From Tannerella sp. (GTDB taxonomy: Bacteria > Bacteroidota > Bacteroidia > Bacteroidales > Tannerellaceae): a DNA stretch of 5,912 nt. Under the pieces are notes generated by a model. It made no database searches. It was not told the DNA's origin and worked only from the letters and a program-made list of their open reading frames with translations. The translations under genes were made by a program, and so were the position numbers. The stretch spans positions 1-5,912 of the forward strand of contig JAIRLL010000378.1 in assembly GCA_031259505.1 (NCBI GenBank), written 5' to 3'. This document shows, in pieces, positions 1 to 5,912 of this stretch. Positions within the stretch are counted from its first letter, which is position 1. Each line of letters begins with the position of its first letter.

Positions 1-2
1 CC

Positions 3-163
3 CGGAAGATTGCCATCGCCTTTTACAACGCCCTGACCAGGGGACTGGATTACGTAGAAACCGGTGTCATAAGATATCAGCAACACCTCGCGCAACGGGA
101 ATTGAAACATCTCCACAAATTTGCTCACCGATATAACTTTCAACTTGTCCTGGGATATCTTAT
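3..163 (+). pseudogene. C-terminal remnant of a probable IS110-family transposase
   Basis: Frame 3 is open from the window edge and encodes about 50 residues beginning RKIAIAFYNALTRGLDYVE and ending near HRYNFQLV. From memory, this resembles the extreme C-terminus of many IS110-type transposases: a basic alanine-rich helix, a 'YVE-G---Y' segment, then a charged helix closing with a hydrophobic 'F-LV'. Such proteins normally stop within a few residues of that point. Here the frame instead runs on through the end of the convergent HAD gene to a TAG at 387-389, so the native stop seems lost and I end the feature where the HAD gene begins. The catalytic DEDD domain and most of the serine-containing C-terminal domain would lie upstream of the window, so activity cannot be judged. 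The family call rests on a short stretch. The other two plus-strand frames hit stops by position 135. Confidence 0.45.
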
Positions 164-802
164 TTATTTCATATCCCTAAAAAAAGAAAGGATTCCTTCC
201 AGCGCCGTGCGCCAGTCTTCGCCGTTGCGGACGGGATACGTCCGCAGGCCGGCTTCGGCGGCAGAGCGGATATTGTCCGGGCTGTCGTCGAGAAACAGCG
301 TCTCGGCAGGGACGATGCCACTGTCTTTCACCATCATTCGGAAGATTTCGATGTCGGGCTTGACGCATTTCATTTCGTACGAGACGTAGACCTTGTCGAC
401 ATAGTCGGTTATCGGCCGTCCTGCAGGCGAAAAGCTGTCCGTCCGCGCCCAGCGGTCTATCAGGAAGGGATTGTTGTTGCTCAGCACGAAGGTGCGGTAC
501 CGTTTCCGCAGCGCCAGCAGACAGTCGAGCTTGTAGCTTTCGGGCGGGTCGACGATGCTTTGCCATGCCTGTTCGATGGCTTCGCGGGCGATTTCTTTCC
601 CTGCATGTGCGCAGAGCAGGCGGCAAAACGTGTCGCTGTCGATGGCGCCGCTCTCGATGTCCAGAAAGATGCCCCGGTGGTGACAGGAATCGATCAACTG
701 TTCGGCGTCGGTCACGCCGATGGCCTGAAACCGGCGAACAGCCCTGTCGCGGTGCACGTCCACCAGCACGCCTCCCATGTCAAAAACAATATTTTTAATC
801 AT
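164..802 (-). CDS. HAD-superfamily (subfamily IA, YihX-like) phosphatase
   Basis: This is a complete 212-residue cytoplasmic hydrolase of the haloacid dehalogenase superfamily, likely a small-molecule phosphatase. All four HAD motifs are visible: motif I IVFDMGGVL with nucleophile Asp8, motif II VLSNNN with Ser108, motif III Lys148 in KCVKPD, and motif IV LFLDDSPDN with Asp172 and Asp173 for magnesium. The helical cap lies between about residues 15 and 90. The residue two after Asp8 is Gly, not the usual Asp. YihX-type glucose-1-phosphatases share this DxG form, so it does not imply loss of function. The length is normal for the family. The ATG start places motif I seven residues in, as expected. 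No Shine-Dalgarno sequence precedes it. The gene is divergent from tgt and has its own promoter-like box. The substrate cannot be inferred from the sequence. Confidence 0.93.
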   Translation of the reverse strand: MIKNIVFDMGGVLVDVHRDRAVRRFQAIGVTDAEQLIDSCHHRGIFLDIESGAIDSDTFCRLLCAHAGKEIAREAIEQAWQSIVDPPESYKLDCLLALRKRYRTFVLSNNNPFLIDRWARTDSFSPAGRPITDYVDKVYVSYEMKCVKPDIEIFRMMVKDSGIVPAETLFLDDSPDNIRSAAEAGLRTYPVRNGEDWRTALEGILSFFRDMK

Positions 803-827
803 TTGTTGCCGTGTTGCAAATTGTGCG

Positions 828-835
828 CAAAGATA
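828..835 (-). promoter_or_regulatory. Bacteroidota -7 promoter box for the HAD gene
   Basis: Read on the minus strand this is TATCTTTG, a perfect match to the Bacteroidota TAnnTTTG -7 element recognised by the primary sigma factor. It would start transcription near 822-824, leaving a leader of about 20 bases before the HAD ATG at 802. I see no good TTG at the expected -33 distance. The region just upstream on that strand is an A-tract of nine (837-845), which may help. Confidence 0.6.
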
Positions 836-892
836 GTTTTTTTTTGCGAACAGGGAATAGCGAGGCGTATTTGACAGCGTCGATTTTCAGTC

Positions 893-922
893 TTTGAACT
901 TTTGAATTTTTTCGTATCTTTG
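893..922 (+). promoter_or_regulatory. Bacteroidota promoter of the tgt-lptG operon
   Basis: A TTTG at 893-896 (the -33 element) is followed after 18 bases by TATCTTTG at 915-922, a perfect TAnnTTTG -7 element. The spacing is close to the 19-21 bases typical of the phylum. The predicted transcription start falls at about 926-928, essentially on the GTG start codon of tgt at 927, so the transcript would be leaderless or nearly so. Confidence 0.7.
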
Positions 923-926
923 CCGC

Positions 927-2057
927 GTGAAATTCGAGATACAACATACAGATCCTCAAACGCAGGCAAGGGCCGGACGTATCGTCACGGCTCATGGCTC
1001 GATTGATACGCCCGTTTTCATGCCCGTCGGGACGCAGGGCGCCGTCAAGGCCGTGCACTGTTCGGAGTTGCGTGACGACGTCGACGCGCAGATCATTCTG
1101 GGAAATACCTATCATCTTTATCTTCGTCCGGGAGAGGCAGTGCTCGAACGTGCGGGCGGACTGCACCGCTTCACCGGCTGGGAGCGTCCCATCCTGACGG
1201 ACAGCGGCGGCTTTCAGGTGTTTTCACTGGCGGCAAACAGGAAGTTGAGCAGCGAAGGGGCCGAATTTCGTTCGCATATCGACGGCAGCAAACATTTTTT
1301 CACGCCGGAACGTGTGACGGACATCCAGCGTACAATCGGCGCGGACATCGTCATGGCTTTCGACGAATGCTGTCCGGGAGACGCCGATTATGCGTATGCG
1401 AAAAAATCGCTCGACCTCACCGGGCAGTGGTTAGACCGCTGCATTCGCCGCTTCGACGGCACGCCGCCCAGATACGGATACGGCCAGTCGCTGTTTCCCG
1501 TCGTGCAGGGATGCGTATATCCCGATCTGCGGACGCAGGCGGCGGAGCATGTGGCGGCGAAAAACGCCGACGGCAATGCCATCGGCGGCCTTGCGGTGGG
1601 CGAGCCGGTAGAGACGATGTACGAGATGATTGAGGTGGTGAACCGTATCCTCCCCAAAGACCGTCCGCGCTATCTGATGGGCGTCGGCACGCCCGTCAAT
1701 CTGCTGGAAGCCATCGCGAGGGGCGTGGACATGTTCGACTGTATCATGCCGACGCGCAACGGTCGCAATGGACAACTGTTCACGCGGCTGGGCACGGTGA
1801 ACATGCGCAACGCGAAATGGGCGGACGACTTCTCGCCTGTCGACCCGGACGGCTCCTCGTTCGTCGACACGATGTACAGCCGCGCATACCTGCACCACCT
1901 CTTCAAGGCGGGCGAGATTCTGGCGCTTCAGATTGCTTCCGTACACAATCTGGCCTTCTATCTCCGGCTGATGCGGGAGGCGCGCGCGCATATTGCAGCA
2001 GGCGATTTCGCCCTGTGGAAAAAGGAAACAGCAAACAAACTGACCGAACGCCTGTGA
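927..2057 (+). CDS. tgt: Queuine/preQ1 tRNA-guanine transglycosylase
   Basis: The 376-residue enzyme replaces guanine 34 in the anticodon of tRNAs for Asp, Asn, His and Tyr with preQ1, a step in queuosine synthesis in the cytoplasm. The full family pattern is present: FMPVGTQGAVK (31-41), ILGNTYHLYLRPG (57-69), TDSGGFQVFSL with the general base Asp92, GGLAVGEP (220-227), MGVGTP (251-256) and MFDCIMPTRNGRNG with the nucleophile Asp271. The GTG start is fixed by the MKFE N-terminus seen in homologues and by an in-frame TGA at 903-905. No Shine-Dalgarno site precedes it. The usual zinc site is degraded: the three cysteines of the CxCxxC motif are replaced by Gly309, Ser311 and Asp314, and only His340 remains. 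The gene overlaps the next by four bases. Identification is secure. Confidence 0.98.
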   Translation: MKFEIQHTDPQTQARAGRIVTAHGSIDTPVFMPVGTQGAVKAVHCSELRDDVDAQIILGNTYHLYLRPGEAVLERAGGLHRFTGWERPILTDSGGFQVFSLAANRKLSSEGAEFRSHIDGSKHFFTPERVTDIQRTIGADIVMAFDECCPGDADYAYAKKSLDLTGQWLDRCIRRFDGTPPRYGYGQSLFPVVQGCVYPDLRTQAAEHVAAKNADGNAIGGLAVGEPVETMYEMIEVVNRILPKDRPRYLMGVGTPVNLLEAIARGVDMFDCIMPTRNGRNGQLFTRLGTVNMRNAKWADDFSPVDPDGSSFVDTMYSRAYLHHLFKAGEILALQIASVHNLAFYLRLMREARAHIAAGDFALWKKETANKLTERL

Positions 2058-3148
2058 AACTGAAAGGATTTGGATTGAGAATCATAGACCGGTACATCAT
2101 CAGGCAGTTCCTGGGTACCTTCGTCTTTTCGATCGTGTTGATGATTGCCATCACCGTAGTATTCGACGTCAACGAAAAGCTTGACTATTTCCTCAAGCCC
2201 GAAGTGACGGTACACGAAATCGTCTTCGACTATTATTTCAACTTCATTCCGTACTTCATCAGCCTCTTCAGTCCGCTGTTTATCTTCATATCGGTGATTT
2301 TCCTTACATCAAACCTGGCCAACAGGTCTGAAATCATAGCCATACTTTCCAACGGAGTCAGTTTCCGCCGCCTGATGGTTCCTTACATCATTTCGGCGCT
2401 CATCATTGCCGCATGCAATTTTGTGCTGACCGGCTACATTATTCCGCCTGCCAGCATCACGAGGATTGATTTCCATAACAAATATGTAAAAAACAAGAAG
2501 GTGGACTACGGCAACCACATACAGTTGGAAGTCGAGCCGGGCGTTTTCGCCTATTTCGACAGCTATCGCGACGGGTCGAGGATGGGCTACCGCTTCTCGC
2601 TCGACCATTTCGAGGGCAAGACGCTCGTTTCGCGTCTGACCGCCTCGTCCATCAGATACGATTCGCTCTACCAGTGGACGATTATCGACTACGTGATTCG
2701 CGATTTCGGCGAGAAGCACGAGCGCATCACGACCGGTACGCGCAAGGATACGACGCTGACATTCATGCCGTCCGATTTCCTGATTTCCGAAACCGACTGC
2801 CAGACGATGACCAATCCCCAACTGGCGCAGCATATCCGCCGCCAGAAGCAGCGCGGCATCGGAAACGTAGAACTTTTCGAAATCGAATATCACCAGCGAT
2901 ATGCAACCATCCTGTCGTTTTTCATCATGACGATCATCGGCGTATCGCTCTCGTCGCGCAAGATCAAGGGAGGCATGGGGCTGAATATCGGTATCGGTAT
3001 CGGATTGAGTTTCTCGTACATTCTTTTCTCGAAGATAACGTCTTCTTTTGCCATCACCGGCAATGTCAGTCCGGTGATTGCCGTCTGGATACCCAACATG
3101 CTTTATATCCTCATCACGATATTCCTCTACCGCCGGGCGCCGAATTAG
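2054..3148 (+). CDS. lptG: LptG/LptF-family lipopolysaccharide export permease (YjgP/YjgQ)
   Basis: This inner-membrane permease works with the LptB ATPase to extract lipopolysaccharide and pass it to the periplasmic Lpt bridge. The protein is 364 residues, normal for the family. I see three N-terminal membrane segments (about 20-40, 62-86, 106-128), a soluble periplasmic beta-rich domain (about 135-275), and three C-terminal segments (about 283-303, 307-327, 338-359). Typical motifs are DRYIIRQFLGTF near the N-terminus, SNGVSFRRLM (99-108) and GVSLSSRKIKGG (296-307) in the coupling loops, and GNVSPVIAVWIPN (336-348). The GTG start at 2054 overlaps the tgt stop as GTGA, implying translational coupling. 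A TTG at 2075 is a weaker alternative start. The open frame extends upstream to 1817 but only as a shadow of tgt. LptG and LptF are paralogues, so the exact symbol is less certain than the family. Confidence 0.92.
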   Translation: MKLKGFGLRIIDRYIIRQFLGTFVFSIVLMIAITVVFDVNEKLDYFLKPEVTVHEIVFDYYFNFIPYFISLFSPLFIFISVIFLTSNLANRSEIIAILSNGVSFRRLMVPYIISALIIAACNFVLTGYIIPPASITRIDFHNKYVKNKKVDYGNHIQLEVEPGVFAYFDSYRDGSRMGYRFSLDHFEGKTLVSRLTASSIRYDSLYQWTIIDYVIRDFGEKHERITTGTRKDTTLTFMPSDFLISETDCQTMTNPQLAQHIRRQKQRGIGNVELFEIEYHQRYATILSFFIMTIIGVSLSSRKIKGGMGLNIGIGIGLSFSYILFSKITSSFAITGNVSPVIAVWIPNMLYILITIFLYRRAPN

Positions 3149-3218
3149 GGGGAAATCCTCTTACCGCGAGGACGGCTGATAAATGAATAACTGAATGACC
3201 GAATGTGGATTTCTCCCC
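3148..3218 (+). other. Alternative hairpins just after the lptG stop
   Basis: Two pairings compete. A local hairpin joins TCCTC (3156-3160) with GAGGA (3168-3172) around a 7-base loop. A longer one joins GGGGAAATCC (3149-3158) with GGATTT plus CCCC (3207-3218), with a two-base bulge. Neither is followed by a clear T-run, so a role in ending the tgt-lptG transcript or protecting its 3' end is only a guess. Confidence 0.3.
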
Positions 3219-3244
3219 TTCCGGACGGTGCGTCATTCCGGAAG
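3218..3244 (+). repeat. Inverted repeat CTTCCGG...CCGGAAG, possible terminator stem
   Basis: A perfect 7-base inverted repeat (3218-3224 with 3238-3244) flanks a 13-base loop in which ACG and CGT can pair further. A second small stem, CCCC-ATATAC-GGGG, follows at 3249-3262. The nearest T-run (TTTTT, about 3281-3285) is too far away for a classic intrinsic terminator. It could still be the transcription end signal of the operon or a dispersed repeat. Confidence 0.35.
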
Positions 3245-3311
3245 CCAACCCCATATACGGGGGAAAAAGGGATTTGCGCATTTTTCTTATGGATGTATTA
3301 AAAAATTTGTG

Positions 3312-3319
3312 TTCCTTTG
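3312..3319 (+). promoter_or_regulatory. Weak candidate -7 box for the macroglobulin gene
   Basis: TTCCTTTG differs from the TAnnTTTG consensus at one position and lies about 74 bases before the ATG. No TTTG sits at the right -33 distance; the nearest upstream, at 3273-3276, is about 35 bases away. This is the best candidate I can see in the spacer, but it is weak. Confidence 0.25.
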
Positions 3320-3392
3320 CATAGCGCTTTATTTTATCAAGGAGAAGCAGTAATATATCAATTAAATTAAAAACCAAATTAAAGAACATAAG

Positions 3393-5912
3393 ATGAAACA
3401 TTTGACACTACTACCAATCGCACTTTTAACCCTGTGTCCGGGCTTTATGTTTTATTCCTGCAAAAACAGCGGAAATGCTGTTCCGTCGGCAGAATACGCA
3501 GCCTACATCAGCGGATATACGGCCGGAGTGATACCACAGAACGCCACTATCCGTATCGAACTGACCGGAGAACAGCCGGTTGTGAGTGTAGGCGCCGAAA
3601 TAAAAGAGAAACTTTTCGATTTTTCGCCCTCGCTCAAAGGTAAAACCTACTGGCTCGACCGTAAAACGCTTGAGTTTGTCCCCGAAGCAAACGGATTGAA
3701 ACCGGGCAGGGCGTATGACGCCTCGTTTTCGCTGTCGAAGGTGATGACGCTTGAAGACAGCAGGCTGAACAGGTTCAATTTTTCATTTCGAGTGGAGGAA
3801 AAGAGCTTTGTGCTGCGAATCACTTCCCTGGATGTGACAGACGCGGCAAAGGATAAAGTCACGGTCAAGGGCGAAATCCTTTTCAGCGATACGCCCGTTC
3901 TCGAGGATATATCGAAAATGCTTGCCGTCAAAAGAGGCGGCGAATCGTTTGTCCCGGCTGTCGAACAGACTGACAATCCGCACTGTTTCCGTTTTACGAT
4001 AGACGACATTTCCAAACTGGACGATGAATCGCAACTCGAAATCAAGGCTTCGGGCAAAACCGTCGGCATAGACAGGACGGAGGAAAAACGCGTGACAATA
4101 CCGTCCGTCAAATCGTTCACACTGCTTCTTTCCGAATTTATTGAAGCGCCCGAACACGGCATCCGCCTGACCTTTTCGAAATCCGTCTCCGACTCGCAGG
4201 ACCTGACAGGGCTTATTTCACTGAACGATGAAACAGATTACGTCTCTCACGTATACGACAATAAAATAGATCTGTTTTTCGAGCGTTCGAAAAGCCAGCA
4301 ATCCGTTCTGATAAACGTCGATCAGGGACTGAAAAGTTCGGACGGCGACGCGCTTGGCCAGACTTTGCCCGTGCAGATGGAACTCCGCTCGCTCGACCCG
4401 CAAGTCGAATTTTTGCCCTCCGGCATGATTATGCCCCAATCCGGCGATTTGATTTTGCCTTTCCGCGCGGTCAGCCTCTACGCCGTCGATCTGAAAATCA
4501 TTCGCATTTACGAAAGCAACGTACTGATGTTTTTGCAGGACAATCGCCTGACAGATACAGGCTCGAACCAGTTACGACGCTCCGGACGCCTGATATACAA
4601 AAAACTGCTGCGCCTGGATTCCGATCCCGCAAGAGACATTCACAACTGGGAAAACTACAGCATCGACCTGGCGCAACTGATCAGACAGGAGCCGGGCGCC
4701 ATCTACAGGGTAGAGCTTTCTTTCAAAAAAGAATATGCCTCCTATCCGTGCAGCGGCAATGCAGCGTTTTCTACCGTGCAGAATACCCAACTGCTGACGA
4801 AAACGACAACAGGCGAACTCACAGAAAAAGATGAAGCCGACTGGGATGTAGCCCAGCCGTATTACTACGACAGCGACATCGACTGGGACGAATACGAATG
4901 GACGGAAAGAGACAATCCCTGCCATGCATCCTACTACATGCAGAGCGAGCGTAAGGCCGTCAAAAACGTGCTGGCCTCAGACCTGGGAATAATCGTCAAG
5001 GCCAATTCAGACAACAAACTCTGGATCGCCGTATCCGATATTCCGGGCGCCACTCCCGTACAGGGTGCGGAGGTGGCGGCATACGACTTTCAGTTGCAGC
5101 CGGTCGGCTCGGCAAAAACGGATGCAAACGGTTTTGCCGTAATCGAAACCCGACACCGGCCGTTTGTCGTGATTGCCGCCAAAGACAGACAAAAAACCTA
5201 CCTGCGCGTCGCCGAGGGTGAAGAAAACCTCCTGAGCCGCTTCGACGTCGGAGGCAAAGACGTCCGCAAGGGATTGAAAGGGTTCGTCTACGGCGAACGC
5301 GGCGTATGGCGTCCCGGCGACACGCTGCACATTTCGTTCATGCTGGAAGGCCGCGGAATACCCGGTACGCATCCGGTTATACTTGAGTTGTACAATCCGC
5401 GCGGACAGTTCCATTTCAGGCATGTCGCCTCGAACGGAGTAAACGGACTGTATACGTTCGATGTCCCGACGGGCGCCGACGATCCGACCGGACTGTGGAA
5501 TGCGTACATCAAAGTAGGTGGCGCTTCGTTCCACAAATCGCTCAGGATTGAGACAGTTAAACCGAACCGACTGAAAATAGACCTTGATATTCCGGGCGAC
5601 AGACTTGTCGCGAGCAAACGCTCCGTGCCCGTGAAAATCCATTCGGCATGGCTGACCGGCGCCACGGCGCACAATCTGAAAACGCACGTGGAAATGACGA
5701 TTACCGGCAATGCAACCACGTTCAAGAATTTCGACGACTATATTTTCGAGAATCCGGCAACCGACTTTTCGCGCAGTGTGACGATGCTGTTCGAAGGAAC
5801 GCTGGATAACAGCGGCGATGCCACGTTCGATCTGAAACTGCCCGACGCAAAAAATGCGGCAGGGATGTTGCGGGCTACGCTTTCGTGCAGCGTATTCGAA
5901 CCGGGAGGCGAT
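3393..5912 (+). CDS. Alpha-2-macroglobulin family lipoprotein, N-terminal 840 residues
   Basis: The frame is open from ATG 3393 to the window edge. It gives 840 residues of a protein whose Bacteroidota relatives are roughly 1,800-1,900 long, so the C-terminal half is missing. Residues 1-23 form a lipoprotein signal (MKHL, hydrophobic core, FYSC) with lipidation at Cys23. The following KNSG lacks the acidic residues of the surface-export signal, suggesting a periplasm-facing anchor. Beta-rich macroglobulin domains follow, including the family-typical LILPFRAVSLYAVD (353-366). Next comes an aromatic and acidic linker from Tyr490, ending in ERDNPC then YY. An MG-like segment with 'TDANGFAVIE' precedes the MG2 signature GFVYGERGVWRPGD (630-643). 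Such proteins are thought to trap proteases that breach the envelope. The thioester region, if present, lies beyond the window. The gene appears to be transcribed separately from lptG. Confidence 0.92.
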   Translation, partial: MKHLTLLPIALLTLCPGFMFYSCKNSGNAVPSAEYAAYISGYTAGVIPQNATIRIELTGEQPVVSVGAEIKEKLFDFSPSLKGKTYWLDRKTLEFVPEANGLKPGRAYDASFSLSKVMTLEDSRLNRFNFSFRVEEKSFVLRITSLDVTDAAKDKVTVKGEILFSDTPVLEDISKMLAVKRGGESFVPAVEQTDNPHCFRFTIDDISKLDDESQLEIKASGKTVGIDRTEEKRVTIPSVKSFTLLLSEFIEAPEHGIRLTFSKSVSDSQDLTGLISLNDETDYVSHVYDNKIDLFFERSKSQQSVLINVDQGLKSSDGDALGQTLPVQMELRSLDPQVEFLPSGMIMPQSGDLILPFRAVSLYAVDLKIIRIYESNVLMFLQDNRLTDTGSNQLRRSGRLIYKKLLRLDSDPARDIHNWENYSIDLAQLIRQEPGAIYRVELSFKKEYASYPCSGNAAFSTVQNTQLLTKTTTGELTEKDEADWDVAQPYYYDSDIDWDEYEWTERDNPCHASYYMQSERKAVKNVLASDLGIIVKANSDNKLWIAVSDIPGATPVQGAEVAAYDFQLQPVGSAKTDANGFAVIETRHRPFVVIAAKDRQKTYLRVAEGEENLLSRFDVGGKDVRKGLKGFVYGERGVWRPGDTLHISFMLEGRGIPGTHPVILELYNPRGQFHFRHVASNGVNGLYTFDVPTGADDPTGLWNAYIKVGGASFHKSLRIETVKPNRLKIDLDIPGDRLVASKRSVPVKIHSAWLTGATAHNLKTHVEMTITGNATTFKNFDDYIFENPATDFSRSVTMLFEGTLDNSGDATFDLKLPDAKNAAGMLRATLSCSVFEPGGD

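Larger units (their letters stand above)
3149..3392. other. AT-rich intergenic spacer with inverted repeats
   Basis: This 244-base region between the permease and the macroglobulin gene has no convincing gene. Its first half holds hairpin-forming inverted repeats and a short degenerate 8-base repeat (TGAATAAC, TGAATGAC, CGAATGTG at 3184-3207). Its second half is AT-rich and should hold the promoter of the downstream gene. The start at 3393 is preceded by an A-rich stretch with no strong Shine-Dalgarno sequence, as is common in Bacteroidota. Confidence 0.7.

Noticed and set aside
23..142. Minus-strand reading of the first 160 bases as the end of another gene
   Set aside because: A short open stretch exists but resembles nothing I recognise, while the plus-strand frame resembles a transposase C-terminus.
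871..876. TTGACA resembling a sigma-70 -35 box
   Set aside because: No matching -10 box lies 17 bases downstream, and the phylum uses a different consensus, which is present nearby.
803..926. Possible preQ1 riboswitch before tgt
   Set aside because: The promoter lies directly at the start codon, leaving no leader RNA, and I see no H-type pseudoknot pattern in the spacer.
1431..1991. Long minus-strand open frame of 186 codons inside tgt
   Set aside because: It lies antisense to a clearly conserved enzyme, has an arginine- and histidine-rich composition typical of antisense shadows in GC-rich DNA, and matches no family I know.
1817..2053. Upstream extension of the permease frame into tgt
   Set aside because: The extension gives arginine-rich, unrelated sequence inside tgt. 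Family alignment and the GTGA overlap place the start at 2054.
2309..2893. Minus-strand open frame of 194 codons opposite the permease gene
   Set aside because: It overlaps the conserved LptG periplasmic domain and has no recognisable motif or promoter.
3114..3401. Minus-strand open frame of 95 codons spanning the lptG-macroglobulin spacer
   Set aside because: It overlaps the ends of both flanking genes. Its N-terminal half is the translation of AT-rich promoter DNA, and there is no supporting start signal.
5007..5687. Minus-strand open frame of 226 codons opposite the macroglobulin gene
   Set aside because: The plus-strand frame has recognisable macroglobulin motifs across the same stretch, including the MG2 signature, so the antisense frame is a shadow.

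Overview
The window looks like ordinary chromosomal DNA from a Bacteroidota organism, most likely Bacteroidales. The supporting evidence is two perfect copies of the phylum-specific -7 promoter box (TAnnTTTG) between divergent genes, the absence of Shine-Dalgarno sites, a tgt-lptG gene pair whose proteins resemble Bacteroides homologues, and a large alpha-2-macroglobulin lipoprotein of the Bacteroidota type. Base composition is moderately GC-rich in HAD and tgt and AT-rich in the spacers.

Layout: (1) positions 3-163, plus strand, hold the C-terminal tail of a protein that resembles an IS110-type transposase. Its own stop codon is missing, so it looks like a remnant. (2) Positions 164-802, minus strand, encode a complete HAD-superfamily phosphatase of the YihX-like type. 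(3) Positions 803-926 are a divergent promoter region. (4) Positions 927-2057, plus strand, encode tgt (queuosine tRNA-guanine transglycosylase), which starts with GTG only about 4 bases after its -7 box. (5) Positions 2054-3148, plus strand, encode an LptG/LptF-type permease whose GTG start overlaps the tgt stop as GTGA. (6) Positions 3149-3392 are an AT-rich spacer with several inverted repeats. (7) Positions 3393-5912, plus strand, encode the first 840 residues of an alpha-2-macroglobulin-family lipoprotein that runs off the window.

The genes have housekeeping roles. TGT modifies tRNA, the permease helps extract lipopolysaccharide from the inner membrane, and the macroglobulin protein is an envelope-anchored protein usually thought to trap proteases. 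tgt and the permease form a translationally coupled operon. The HAD gene is divergent, and the macroglobulin gene appears to be a separate transcription unit.

I found no new defence, mobile or biosynthetic system. The points most worth a second look are the apparently leaderless GTG start of tgt, the loss of all three zinc-binding cysteines in TGT (probably shared across the lineage), and the stop-less transposase tail abutting the HAD gene.
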